This document shows, in pieces, positions 50,996-59,672 of a stretch of 64,000 nucleotides of DNA. Within the stretch, counting starts at the first letter, position 1; every line of letters starts with the position of its first letter. The notes below the pieces were generated by a model. The model saw nothing but the letters and a program-made list of their open reading frames with translations, was not told where the DNA came from and ran no database searches. A program made the translations under genes and the position numbers. Source of the stretch: Granulicella sp. L56 (GTDB taxonomy: Bacteria; Acidobacteriota; Terriglobia; Terriglobales; Acidobacteriaceae). The stretch covers positions 372,001-436,000 of the forward strand of contig NZ_LMUS01000006.1 of assembly GCF_009765835.1 (NCBI RefSeq). The letters are read 5' to 3'.

Positions 50996-51700
50996 TCAGG
51001 ACTGCGGAGTCTTGGGAATTTCAAAGCGGTATCCTGCTCCGCGCATCGTCTTCAGATAGCGCGGGCTCTCGGCATCGGCTTCGATCTTTTCACGGATGCG
51101 GCGGACATAGACATCGACCGAACGCGGCGTAACGAAACGAGCGTCGCCCCACACCGCGTCCAGTAGATGATCGCGGCTGAACACCCGCCCCGGATGGCGT
51201 GCCAAATAGTCCAGCAACCGGAACTCCGTCGCCGTCGTCGTCACCAACTCACCGCTGACGCGTAGTTGCATCGCGCCTGCATCGATCTCGATATTTTCAA
51301 ACTTCAGGATCGAAGGCGAAGTTGGCCTCTCGAACCGCCGCAGCACGGCCTTCACGCGAGCAATCAACTCCCGCGTAGCGAACGGTTTGGTAATGTAATC
51401 ATCCGCGCCCATCTCAAGGCCCTGCACGCGATCATTCTCGGCGGCACGCGCCGTCAGAAAAATGATGGGAATCACGCTCAACGTGGGATTCTGGCGAAGC
51501 CTGCGGCATAGATCCAGACCGTCTCCGCCCGGCACCATGATGTCCAGCAGAAAAAGTGCTGGCGGCTGCCGGTCGGCATCGGGAACAATCTGGCCAATGG
51601 TCGAATAGACGCGGACGGTATAGCCAGCGCTCTCCAGGTGATACTGCACCAGGCGTGAGATATCGGCGTCGTCTTCCAATACAAAGATCGTCTGACTCAA
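50996..51700 (-). CDS. phoB: phosphate-regulon response regulator PhoB
   Basis: A 234-residue OmpR-type regulator with a TTG start and GAGG seven bases upstream. The receiver domain has VLEDDADISRLVQYHL, the phospho-acceptor Asp in LFLLDIMVPGGDGLDLCRRL, and IIFLTARAAENDRVQGLEMG and DDYITKPFATRELIAR with the conserved Thr and Lys. The winged-helix domain (LTTTEFRLLDYLARHPG-type; RDHLLDAVWGDARFVTPRSV; DVYVRRIREKIE) binds direct-repeat DNA. With phoR, pst and phoU downstream in the same orientation it forms the whole phosphate-starvation module. Confidence 0.95.
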   Translation of the reverse strand: MSQTIFVLEDDADISRLVQYHLESAGYTVRVYSTIGQIVPDADRQPPALFLLDIMVPGGDGLDLCRRLRQNPTLSVIPIIFLTARAAENDRVQGLEMGADDYITKPFATRELIARVKAVLRRFERPTSPSILKFENIEIDAGAMQLRVSGELVTTTATEFRLLDYLARHPGRVFSRDHLLDAVWGDARFVTPRSVDVYVRRIREKIEADAESPRYLKTMRGAGYRFEIPKTPQS

Positions 51701-51702
51701 TT

Positions 51703-51742
51703 TGTAACCTCAGTGTTACCGTCAGATTAACCTAATGTGACC
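51703..51742 (+). promoter_or_regulatory. four-copy TGTnACC array (candidate Pho box) between phoB and the receiver gene
   Basis: On the plus strand, TGTAACC (51703), TGTTACC (51714), ATTAACC (51726) and TGTGACC (51736) are spaced 11, 12 and 10 bases, i.e. one helical turn each. Such direct repeats are the binding mode of PhoB. They read towards the gene at 51876, with a TACGAT at 51758-51763 as a possible -10. The first copy overlaps the phoB ribosome-binding site, so binding could also limit phoB expression. Confidence 0.5.
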
Positions 51743-51875
51743 CAAAGATTGCTAACGTACGATGAATCCTTAGCGTCAGTCATTAAGGGAATGTTACTTT
51801 TATACGCCCAGGCGTTATCCTAAAAGTAGTTTAGAGATTGTCCTGAAAATAGCAGTAGCTTCGAATCGAGTGCTT

Positions 51876-52250
51876 ATGGCGCAAGAATCCCATCTCGTTC
51901 TTTGTGTCGATGACGAACTGATCGGCCTGAAGGTTCGCAAGATACTGCTCGAGCGCGCAGGATACCGTGTCCTCACGGCACCCGACGGCTCGGCCGGGCT
52001 CGAACTGTTTGCTAGTGAGCCCATCGATTGCGTTGTGCTCGACTACTCCATGCCCGGAATGAATGGCGGCGAGGTTGCCGCGAAGATGCGCCAGGCCAAG
52101 CCTCATATCCCTATCCTTCTTCTCTCCGCCTACATCGGCCTGCCTTCGGAGGTGCTCTCCATGGTCGATATGTGCATGACCAAAGGAGAAGGCCCACCCG
52201 TTCTTCTGGACAAACTAGGTAGTCTCCTGCAACCCGCGAGTCGAGCTTAA
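51876..52250 (+). CDS. single-domain response regulator (receiver only)
   Basis: A 124-residue CheY-like protein. VLCVDDELIGLKVRKILLER gives the acidic pair, CVVLDYSMPGMNGGEVAAKM the phospho-acceptor Asp, and ILLLSAYIGLP the conserved Ser/Thr position. The usual Lys comes late, in MTKGEGP. There is no output domain. The ATG at 51876 has only a weak ribosome-binding site; a GTG at 51870 is an alternative. It lies 12 bases before a CHASE3 sensor kinase, so they form a signalling pair. Output must pass through a partner protein. Confidence 0.85.
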   Translation: MAQESHLVLCVDDELIGLKVRKILLERAGYRVLTAPDGSAGLELFASEPIDCVVLDYSMPGMNGGEVAAKMRQAKPHIPILLLSAYIGLPSEVLSMVDMCMTKGEGPPVLLDKLGSLLQPASRA

Positions 52251-52262
52251 AACGAGAGGGCT

Positions 52263-54056
52263 GTGAATCTAAATCAATTCAATCGCATCCTGCGGCAGGT
52301 TTTTTTATTGCCGGTCATCGCGCTCTTGCTGGCGGCTGTGGCCTTGTACCTGCAAATTCAAGGGGCCAATTCTACCGTCCGCCTGATTCAGCAATCCGAC
52401 GCCCACATCTCCCAGGTCAGCCGCATCAACACTCTCATCCTTAACGAAGAGTCGGCTCTGCGCGGCTACGAAAACACCTCCGATGCACGTTTTCTCCAGC
52501 CTTATCTGGACGCCGCACCACATCTGCAGGCTGAATTCGACAAGATGAAGACGCTTCCCGGCCTCGATGACGTCGAGAAGCAATACATCGGCGACTTGAT
52601 CGACAAGCAGCAGCTCTGGCTCGATGCCTTCGCCCTGCCCGTCATCGCCACCATCCAGGCTGGCGGGCAGGTTCGCGATGTGGACCTGAACCTGCGCGGA
52701 AAGTCGATGATGGACGACATCCGTCAGGACCTCGCCAATACGACCCACAACGCAGAGCAGCGCCGGGCAGTGCGAATCCACCTCTGGCAGAGTCAGGTTC
52801 GCCACATGGAGTGGTTGCTGCTGGTGCTCGCCCTCTGCGTCGGCATCTTCATCGGCCTGTTCACGCGCAACCGCATGCACGCCGTATCCGACGCCTATAA
52901 AACCTCGCTCGATGTCCTGGGCCGCCGCGCCGAGGAGATCTTTCAGTCCGAGCAGCAACTCCGCACCACCCTGGCCTCCATCGGCGATGGTGTGATCACC
53001 TGCGACACCGAAGGCCGGGTCCAGATGATGAACCCCGTGGCCGTGGAGCTCACCGGATGGTCACAGGCCGAAGCCTACGGCAAACCCCTTGAAACCATCT
53101 TTCACATCGTCAACGAGACGACTCGTTCTCCTATGGAAAACCCCGTCTCCAAGGTCAAGCGACTGAACCGCATCGTCGGCCTCGGCAGTAATACCATTCT
53201 CATCCGCAAAGACAAATCCGAGCTGCATATCGCCGACAGCGGCGCACCCATCCGCGACCGCACGGACGGAATCGCCGGTGTCGTCATGGTCTTCCGCGAC
53301 ATCACCCTCGAACGCAAGACGCAGGACGCTCTTCTGGCAAATGAGAAGCTGGCAGTCGCCGGGCGCCTCGCCGCCACCATCGCGCATGAGATCCACAACC
53401 CCCTTGACTCCGTATCGAACCTGCTTTACCTCATGCGCAACGGAGCCACCAAAGAGGAGTCGGTGCAGTTCATGGACATGGCCGAGCAGGAGCTGGCCCG
53501 CGTCACCCAGATCAGCCGCGCCATGCTCGGCCTCTATCGCGAGTCCAAGGCCCCCGTCCTGATCGACCTCAAAGACATGCTTCAGGAGATCCTTCTCCTC
53601 ATGGAGCGCCGGTTCAGCGATGAGCAAGTCATCGTCCACGCCGATCTCCCCTCCGGCATCTCGGTCGACGCCTTCCCTGCCGAGCTGCGGCAGGTCTTCA
53701 CCAACCTGATCACAAACGCCGCCGAAGCAGCCGGTCCCGGAGGCAAGGTAAGCGTCAGCCTCAGGCCACAGCCGGCGCTTTCCATCGACGGCCACAAGCA
53801 GGTGGCCGGAGCCACGGTAACGATTGCCGACAACGGCCTCGGCGTTCCGGCCGAAGTGCAACCGCACCTCTTCCAGCCCTTCTTCACCACCAAGGGCGAG
53901 CGCGGCACCGGCCTCGGCCTTTGGGTCAGCCGCGGCATCGTCACCAAACACGGGGGCACCATCGAGCTGGCCAGCGAAACCGGCGAAGCCACTCACGGCA
54001 CCTCCGTAAGCGTCTTTCTCGCCACCAAGCCCACCATCAACGCAGGCGGCGACTAA
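52263..54056 (+). CDS. CHASE3-PAS sensor histidine kinase
   Basis: A 597-residue membrane kinase with a GTG start and GAGAGGG upstream. A first membrane helix (FLLPVIALLLAAVALYLQIQ) precedes a CHASE3 sensory domain (residues ~40-175; ILNEESALRGYENTSDARFL is its hallmark), then a second helix (MEWLLLVLALCVGIFIGLF). A PAS domain (LASIGDGVITCDTEGRVQMM) and a HisKA with AGRLAATIAHEIHNPLDSVS follow. The ATPase domain (VFTNLITNAAEAA; DNGLGVP; GERGTGLGLWVSRG) is complete. It probably phosphorylates the preceding receiver. Confidence 0.92.
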   Translation: MNLNQFNRILRQVFLLPVIALLLAAVALYLQIQGANSTVRLIQQSDAHISQVSRINTLILNEESALRGYENTSDARFLQPYLDAAPHLQAEFDKMKTLPGLDDVEKQYIGDLIDKQQLWLDAFALPVIATIQAGGQVRDVDLNLRGKSMMDDIRQDLANTTHNAEQRRAVRIHLWQSQVRHMEWLLLVLALCVGIFIGLFTRNRMHAVSDAYKTSLDVLGRRAEEIFQSEQQLRTTLASIGDGVITCDTEGRVQMMNPVAVELTGWSQAEAYGKPLETIFHIVNETTRSPMENPVSKVKRLNRIVGLGSNTILIRKDKSELHIADSGAPIRDRTDGIAGVVMVFRDITLERKTQDALLANEKLAVAGRLAATIAHEIHNPLDSVSNLLYLMRNGATKEESVQFMDMAEQELARVTQISRAMLGLYRESKAPVLIDLKDMLQEILLLMERRFSDEQVIVHADLPSGISVDAFPAELRQVFTNLITNAAEAAGPGGKVSVSLRPQPALSIDGHKQVAGATVTIADNGLGVPAEVQPHLFQPFFTTKGERGTGLGLWVSRGIVTKHGGTIELASETGEATHGTSVSVFLATKPTINAGGD

Positions 54057-54372
54057 CACGCGATCTGCATGGGCCATGGTCTTCGTACTCACCTCGCATC
54101 CCTGCACGAAGAGCTGTCAAGTCCCCCATCGATCGCACGTTCCACGCAAACATAACAAAATAAATACCTTATACCCATAAAATAAATCCGCAAAAGCTGC
54201 AAAACAGTTTATCCCCATTCGTTAAAATGAAATCAGACTTAGAAAGAAGGCAAAAGGCCCAGCCGCAACGCCGGGCCTAACTCATTTAGATCGAATATTT
54301 TGCCTCTAAGCCATAAAGAATCAATATTTTGCAAACTTAAATTCACGTAAAATACTGATTCATTGAGAGATA
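54057..54372. other. intergenic region with a GC hairpin
   Basis: A gap of over 300 bases that turns AT-rich after 54150. AGGCCC (54255-54260) pairs with GGGCCT (54273-54278) around CGCAACG, a possible end for the kinase transcript, although no T-run follows. No open frame of note or known RNA was recognised. Confidence 0.4.
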
Positions 54373-54401
54373 AGGTAAAAGTACCCCCGGGGGGTGGGGG
54401 T
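54373..54401 (-). terminator. GC-rich terminator of the threonine aldolase gene
   Basis: On the minus strand ACCCCC (54401-54396) pairs with GGGGGT (54388-54383) over a seven-base C-rich loop, followed by ACTTTTACC. It lies just after the aldolase stop. The run of C and G could also pair in other registers. Confidence 0.5.
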
Positions 54402-54413
54402 CCCAAAAAGAGC

Positions 54414-55439
54414 TTAGAAAGTCTGCAGTGTCTCCGTCACAACGGCAGCCGCTCTCACGCAAGCTTCGTGGTCAACGTCATAGTGCGTCACAAACCGAAC
54501 AGCATCAGGCCCAATCGCGCTCGCGAGAACGTCCTTCTCTCGCAGTTCCCGGCAGAACGCAGTCGCATCACCATCACGAAGATTGAAGATGACGATATTG
54601 GTCTCGACCGCATCCAAGTCGATCTCGGCATTCGGCTCAGCCGCAACCGCTTCTGCCAGCAGACGAGCATTGGCATGGTCGTCAACCAGCCGCGCCGTCA
54701 TCTCATGCAGAGCGACCAGACCGGCAGCAGCCAGCACGCCGACCTGTCGCATCCCGCCGCCGAGCGCCTTGCGAAAGGCACGAGCACGCTCCATCGCCTC
54801 TCTGCTGCCCACCAGCATTGAGCCCGCCGGAGCGCCCAGCCCCTTCGACAGGCAGAACATCACCGTATCGCAGCCCTCGGTAAGCTTCGCTACGCCAACG
54901 CCAAGCGCCACCGAAGCATTGAAGATCCGCGCTCCATCAAGATGCACCGGCAGACCAGCCTCATGCGCTCCCTCGCAGATCTCGCGCATCCGAACCAGTG
55001 GCGTAACCGTTCCGCCAGCCATGTTGTGCGTGTTCTCAAGGCAGACCAGACCCGTCTGAGCGCGGTAATAGATCTTCGGCCCAATCGCCTGGCTGATCTG
55101 TTCCCATGTCAGGACACCGCGTTCCCCGGCAACGGGACGCAGTTGACACCCGGAAAACGCCGCAGCCATGGCCATCTCCCAGTCGAGCACATGCGCCCGC
55201 GCCTCGCAGATGACCTCCTGCCCATGCTGCGTATGCAGGCGAATGGCGATCTGGTTCCCCATCGTGCCGGTCGGAACAAAAAGCGCAGTCTCCCTGCCAA
55301 ACATGGCAGCGGCATCGCTCTCCAGCCGATTGACGGTAGGATCTTCTCCATACACGTCGTCACCGACCTCGGCGGTAAACATAGCCTCGCGCATCGCAGG
55401 CGTCGGCCTGGTAACAGTGTCACTCCGCAGATCGATCAT
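54414..55439 (-). CDS. ltaE: low-specificity L-threonine aldolase
   Basis: A 341-residue pyridoxal-phosphate enzyme that splits threonine or allo-threonine into glycine and acetaldehyde. [20 protein letters not shown] and [16 protein letters not shown] are the family opening. [14 protein letters not shown] binds phosphate, [12 protein letters not shown] and [16 protein letters not shown] (Asp contacting the pyridine ring, Arg for the carboxylate) follow. [17 protein letters not shown] contains the cofactor Lys. Length fits LtaE. It lies 18 bases after hemW in the same orientation. Confidence 0.95.
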   Translation of the reverse strand: MIDLRSDTVTRPTPAMREAMFTAEVGDDVYGEDPTVNRLESDAAAMFGRETALFVPTGTMGNQIAIRLHTQHGQEVICEARAHVLDWEMAMAAAFSGCQLRPVAGERGVLTWEQISQAIGPKIYYRAQTGLVCLENTHNMAGGTVTPLVRMREICEGAHEAGLPVHLDGARIFNASVALGVGVAKLTEGCDTVMFCLSKGLGAPAGSMLVGSREAMERARAFRKALGGGMRQVGVLAAAGLVALHEMTARLVDDHANARLLAEAVAAEPNAEIDLDAVETNIVIFNLRDGDATAFCRELREKDVLASAIGPDAVRFVTHYDVDHEACVRAAAVVTETLQTF

Positions 55440-55457
55440 AAAACTCCTCTTCTGAAC

Positions 55458-56672
55458 TTATGCGGCGGAGGTAACCAGCAATCGACTGAAGACCTCATTC
55501 GAGACCATGCGACCTCGTGCTGTCAGGCGAATGCGATCAGTCTCTAACTCCAGCAAGCCAGCCTCACGAACCTCCAGCAGCGCAGGCATCGCATCCTGAA
55601 CCATCGCCTCGCCAAACTGTCCGCGCAGCAGACGAAGGCTGACGCCCTCATTGAGCCGCAGCCCAAGAAAAAGCGCCTCTTCAAAAGCCTGCTCAACGCC
55701 AATCACATCGAAATCCGGCTCAGCAGCGCTCTTCGAGACCTGACGAAAAGTCGACTCAGGCTTATTCATATAAGCGTCCATCTCGCTCGTATTCGCAAAA
55801 CGTACTGCGCCGACATCCGTCAGCAGCATGGAGTGCGCATCGAGGCCAAAGCCGATATAAGGCAGACGCTGCCAATACTTGAGGTTGTGACGCGAAGCAT
55901 GGCCCCGGCGCGCAAAGTTCGAGATCTCATACTGCTCCAGACCGGCAATCTCGAACTGCTCGCAAGCCATCTGGTACCAATCGGCGCTCTCATCCTCGGA
56001 AGGAACAGCCGACGCATGGTAACGCGTCCCTTTGGCGAGAACCTCTTCACCCAGGCGCGACTCTTCATCGACCTCCAGCATGTAAACGCTGACGTGCTGG
56101 ACTTTACTGGCAATAGCCTGCTCCAGCGAATACTGCCAGCTCTCCCGCGTCTGGTAGGGAAGCCCTGCGATCAGATCGATGCTGATGTCCCCAACCCCAG
56201 CGTTGCGAACCCGCGCAATCTCCGCCTCGCACTCCAGCCGCGTGTGCAATCGGCCAACCGCTGCCGTCTCGCGATCCACAAAGGATTGCACCCCAAAGCT
56301 GACGCGGTTCATGCCCAGCCGCAGCAGTTCGTCCAGCGTCTCGTCTGCAAGTTGTCCCGGAGCGCACTCGAGCGTTATCTCAGCGTCCCGCGCCAACTCA
56401 AACTCGTCGCGCAGACGTTGAAACATCTGGCGAAACTGCGCCGCGCTCAGCAAACTCGGCGTTCCGCCGCCAAAGTAGATCGAATCCACCAGCTCTGGCA
56501 ATCGCGCCCCGGACTTCATTGCCGCATCCCGCGCCGCGTCAATCTCATCACACACACGGTCAACATAGTGCTGCATCCGGTCAGCGGCGAACACTCCCGA
56601 GGCAAAGTTGCAGAAGGTACACTTCGCCTTGCAGAAAGGGACCGAGATGTAGACTCCAGCCGTTGTAACCAT
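55458..56672 (-). CDS. hemW: HemW-type radical SAM protein (HemN-like)
   Basis: A 404-residue protein. The iron-sulfur site is near the N-terminus: YISVPFCKAKCTFCNF (CxxxCxxC). Then IYFGGGTPSLL (SAM-binding Gly motif), TLECAPGQL, GMNRVSFGVQSF and DISIDLIAGLPYQT. YEISNFARRGHASRHNLKYW and the C-terminal HemN_C-like domain follow. HemW proteins are heme chaperones, or have been called oxygen-independent coproporphyrinogen oxidases. The length (~400 residues) and lack of the extra N-terminal Cys of HemN favour HemW. Confidence 0.9.
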   Translation of the reverse strand: MVTTAGVYISVPFCKAKCTFCNFASGVFAADRMQHYVDRVCDEIDAARDAAMKSGARLPELVDSIYFGGGTPSLLSAAQFRQMFQRLRDEFELARDAEITLECAPGQLADETLDELLRLGMNRVSFGVQSFVDRETAAVGRLHTRLECEAEIARVRNAGVGDISIDLIAGLPYQTRESWQYSLEQAIASKVQHVSVYMLEVDEESRLGEEVLAKGTRYHASAVPSEDESADWYQMACEQFEIAGLEQYEISNFARRGHASRHNLKYWQRLPYIGFGLDAHSMLLTDVGAVRFANTSEMDAYMNKPESTFRQVSKSAAEPDFDVIGVEQAFEEALFLGLRLNEGVSLRLLRGQFGEAMVQDAMPALLEVREAGLLELETDRIRLTARGRMVSNEVFSRLLVTSAA

Positions 56673-56766
56673 TTTGCCGAAAACGCCTCAAACAATTGTT
56701 TCACGAAGGCTGCTTCAGACGGCAGTAAGCCTTCTATGCTGCAAGAGGTGACTAAGAGGTAAGACT

Positions 56767-57549
56767 ATGCTGCGATTTCGCCCACTCGCTACTGTCGATG
56801 TTCTTCTATTCATGCTTGTCCTGATCTCCGGACAAGCCACCGCTCAAACCGCGCCGCAGCGCTCTCCTGTTCTGGTGGAGCTGTTTACCTCGGAAGGCTG
56901 TTCAAGCTGCCCGCCTGCCGATGCCCTGCTTGCAAAGCTTGAGCAGGTCCAGCCAATCGCCGGTACAGAGATCATCGCGCTTGGCGAGCACGTCGACTAT
57001 TGGGATCAGCTTGGCTGGCACGACCGCTTTTCTTCGCATCAATATACAGAGCGGCAAAATCAGTACCGCTTCCGCTTCCATCTGGACGATGTCTACACGC
57101 CGCAGATGGTCATCGACGGCACCGAGCCGTTTGTCGGCAACGACGCGCCCCATATCGTTCGCGCCATCAGCAGTGCAGGCAATACAGCCAAGATCAACCT
57201 CGCGCTCTCAAAGGCAGCCGTGGAGGGAAGCCGCGTCTCGTTTACGGTCTCCAGTTCAACCCCACCGAATTTGCTCTCCAACGCAGACCTTTATGCCGCG
57301 CTCGTCGATCCTACCGACACGACAAATGTCCAACGCGGCGAAAACAAGGGGCAGGTTCTCCATCATGCTGCTGTGGTTCGATCGCTGCAAAAGATCGGCA
57401 AGCTGAACGACCTAGCATCGGGCCCGTTGCACGCACAGCTCGTTGCTCCAGCAAATTCGGAGCCTGCAACCATGCGGATTGTTGTATTTGCACAACGTCC
57501 GGACGAGGGCGCTGTCGTGGGCGCAGTTTCCATGCCTGCGCGTCAATAA
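56767..57549 (+). CDS. DUF1223 secreted thioredoxin-fold protein
   Basis: A 260-residue protein with a signal peptide (VLLFMLVLISGQATA-QT). The mature part starts VLVELFTSEGCSSCPPADAL, giving the DUF1223 CxxC redox-type motif (C-S-S-C) after a thioredoxin-like strand. ALGEHVDYWDQLGWHDRFSS and VYTPQMVIDGTEPFVGND are the family's most conserved stretches. A beta-sandwich-like C-terminal part follows. The role is unknown; a periplasmic thiol oxidoreductase is plausible. It is divergent from hemW. Confidence 0.88.
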   Translation: MLRFRPLATVDVLLFMLVLISGQATAQTAPQRSPVLVELFTSEGCSSCPPADALLAKLEQVQPIAGTEIIALGEHVDYWDQLGWHDRFSSHQYTERQNQYRFRFHLDDVYTPQMVIDGTEPFVGNDAPHIVRAISSAGNTAKINLALSKAAVEGSRVSFTVSSSTPPNLLSNADLYAALVDPTDTTNVQRGENKGQVLHHAAVVRSLQKIGKLNDLASGPLHAQLVAPANSEPATMRIVVFAQRPDEGAVVGAVSMPARQ

Positions 57550-57597
57550 CTAGAGAATCCTGCTCTCGCCCCAAGCATCTAGAATAGAGATACTTAG

Positions 57598-59643
57598 ATG
57601 GCTGACGAACAGAACTCAAAAAAAGCGAAAAAAGAAGCCGCGAAGAAGGCATTGCACGACGACGACATCGTAGGTAAAGCCTATGACGGTCGTCTTATGC
57701 GCCGTCTTCTGACCTATTTGCGCCCCTACAAGCTGCAGGTTGCGTTCTCCGCCATCGCCATCATCTTCAAAGCCGCAACCGATGTTGTTGGCCCGTATCT
57801 GGTCAAAGTTGCGGTCGATACTTACATGACGAAGACGCCGCCGGAAAAACTCTCCTGGCTGGCCCACCACCTCAGTCCAAAACCGATGGCAGGCATCACC
57901 CAGCTCGGCCTGCTCTACCTCAGCGCGCTGCTGATTACCTACGTTCTCGAATTCGTTCAGACCTACCTGATGCAGTGGACCGGTCAGAAGATCATGTTCG
58001 ATCTGCGGAGCCAGATCTTCCGCCATCTTCAGCGCATGCATCCCGGCTTCTTCGACCATAATCCCGTCGGCAAGCTCGTCACCCGCGTCACCTCCGACGT
58101 GGACGCGCTGAACGAGATGTTCACCTCGGGCGTCCTCGCCATCTTCGAAGACATCTTCGTCCTGGCCTTCATCGTCATCATCATGCTGCGCATGAGCTGG
58201 CCGCTCGCTCTGCTGACGCTGGCCGTTATCCCTGCGATTCTCTACATCACCGGCATCTTCCGCAAGCATGTGCGCGAGAGCTACCGCCGCATCCGTTCGG
58301 CCATCGCCAAGATCAACAGCTACATGCAGGAACATGTCAGCGGCATGTCTATCGTGCAGCTCTTCAACCGCGAGCAGCATGCCTTCGACGAGTTTGCCTC
58401 GGTCAATCGCCTACACATGAACGCCTTCAAAGACGCCATCTTCGCCTACGCCCTCTACTATCCAGCAGTCGAGCTGCTCAGCTCCGTCGCCATCGCTCTG
58501 GTCGTGTGGCGCGGCGGCATGGGTGCCCTCTTCACCGGCGCTCCTCTCGCCGCAGGACTGCCGTTCTACGAGTACCTCCTGCATCCAATGCGCGCACCGG
58601 GCGCGACGATCACGCTCGGCGTTCTCATCGCATTCATCCAGTACGCGCAGCGCTTCTTCCGCCCCATTCAGGACCTCAGCGAGAAGTACAACATCCTGCA
58701 AGCGGCCATGGCCGCCAGCGAACGCGTCTTCAAGCTGCTGGACTCTGAACCCGAGATCCTCTCGCCCCCGAAACCCATCGAAGGCGACCGCTCTGGACGC
58801 GTAGAGTTCCGCAACGTCTGGTTTACCTATCAGACCCTCGATGAGGCCCAGCGCCTTCGCGTGGCATCGGCAACCGAAGACGAGTTGCGCGGCTATGCCG
58901 ACATCGAGTGGATCCTCTGCGGCGTCAGCTTCGTCGTCGAGCCGAACGAGACCGCCGCTATCGTCGGCCACACCGGCGCGGGCAAGACGACCATCATCAG
59001 CCTGATGATGCGCTTCTACGATATTCAACGCGGTAGCATTCTTGTAGACGGCATCGACGTACGCCAGCAGGATATGCACGCCCTCCGTCGCCGCTTCGCC
59101 GTCGTGCTGCAAGACCCCTTCCTCTTCACCGGCACCATCGCAGACAATATTCGCCTCGGCTCCAAGTGGGTCACGGACGAGCGACTGCAGCGCGCCGCCG
59201 ACGAGGTCAATGTGGGCGACTTCATCCGCTCTCTCCCTCTGCAATTCGCCGAACCTGTTCAGGAGCGCGGAGCCACTCTTTCCACCGGCCAGAAGCAGCT
59301 CATCAGCTTTGCCCGTGCGCTGGCCCACGATCCCGGAATCCTCATTCTGGACGAGGCCACCTCTTCGGTCGACACCGACACAGAACTCCGCGTGCGCGGC
59401 GCACTCTCACGCATGGTCACAGGGCGAACCTCCATCCTCATCGCCCATCGGCTGTCCACGATTCAGCGGGCTGATACTATCCTGGTCATGCACAAGGGAC
59501 AGTTGCGCGAGCGCGGCACCCATCAGGAGCTGCTCACACATCGCGGCCTCTATTGGAAGCTCTACCAGTTGCAATACAAAGACCAGGAGATGCCGGCAGA
59601 TGCCGCGCTGCCCTCCCAGCTTTCTGACGCAGTTCTCCCCTGA
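57598..59643 (+). CDS. ABC exporter, fused membrane and ATPase domains (MsbA/MdlB-like)
   Basis: A 681-residue half-transporter. A Lys-rich N-terminus is followed by six membrane helices (residues ~45-330). The first (YKLQVAFSAIAIIFKAATDV) precedes the typical QKIMFDLRSQIFRHLQRMHP coupling helix. The ATPase domain has VGHTGAGKTTIISLMMRFYD, VVLQDPFLFTGTIADNIRLG and a variant signature ATLSTGQKQLISFARAL (LSTGQ rather than LSGGQ), then LILDEATSSVDTDTE and LIAHRLSTIQRAD. About 25 extra residues lie between the first beta-strand and Walker A. It is 29 bases upstream of lpxB, so lipid-A or other lipid export is a fair guess. Confidence 0.9.
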   Translation: MADEQNSKKAKKEAAKKALHDDDIVGKAYDGRLMRRLLTYLRPYKLQVAFSAIAIIFKAATDVVGPYLVKVAVDTYMTKTPPEKLSWLAHHLSPKPMAGITQLGLLYLSALLITYVLEFVQTYLMQWTGQKIMFDLRSQIFRHLQRMHPGFFDHNPVGKLVTRVTSDVDALNEMFTSGVLAIFEDIFVLAFIVIIMLRMSWPLALLTLAVIPAILYITGIFRKHVRESYRRIRSAIAKINSYMQEHVSGMSIVQLFNREQHAFDEFASVNRLHMNAFKDAIFAYALYYPAVELLSSVAIALVVWRGGMGALFTGAPLAAGLPFYEYLLHPMRAPGATITLGVLIAFIQYAQRFFRPIQDLSEKYNILQAAMAASERVFKLLDSEPEILSPPKPIEGDRSGRVEFRNVWFTYQTLDEAQRLRVASATEDELRGYADIEWILCGVSFVVEPNETAAIVGHTGAGKTTIISLMMRFYDIQRGSILVDGIDVRQQDMHALRRRFAVVLQDPFLFTGTIADNIRLGSKWVTDERLQRAADEVNVGDFIRSLPLQFAEPVQERGATLSTGQKQLISFARALAHDPGILILDEATSSVDTDTELRVRGALSRMVTGRTSILIAHRLSTIQRADTILVMHKGQLRERGTHQELLTHRGLYWKLYQLQYKDQEMPADAALPSQLSDAVLP

Positions 59644-59672
59644 TAGAGTAGTCAAGCGAACAAGAGACGAAC

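Noticed and set aside
53061..54107. 348-codon open frame antisense to the CHASE3 kinase
   Set aside because: Same explanation; the sense strand has all kinase motifs.
54381..54401. Long C/G run as a quadruplex-type regulatory element
   Set aside because: Only about two G-runs are present, separated by one base; a hairpin terminator for the aldolase gene explains it better.
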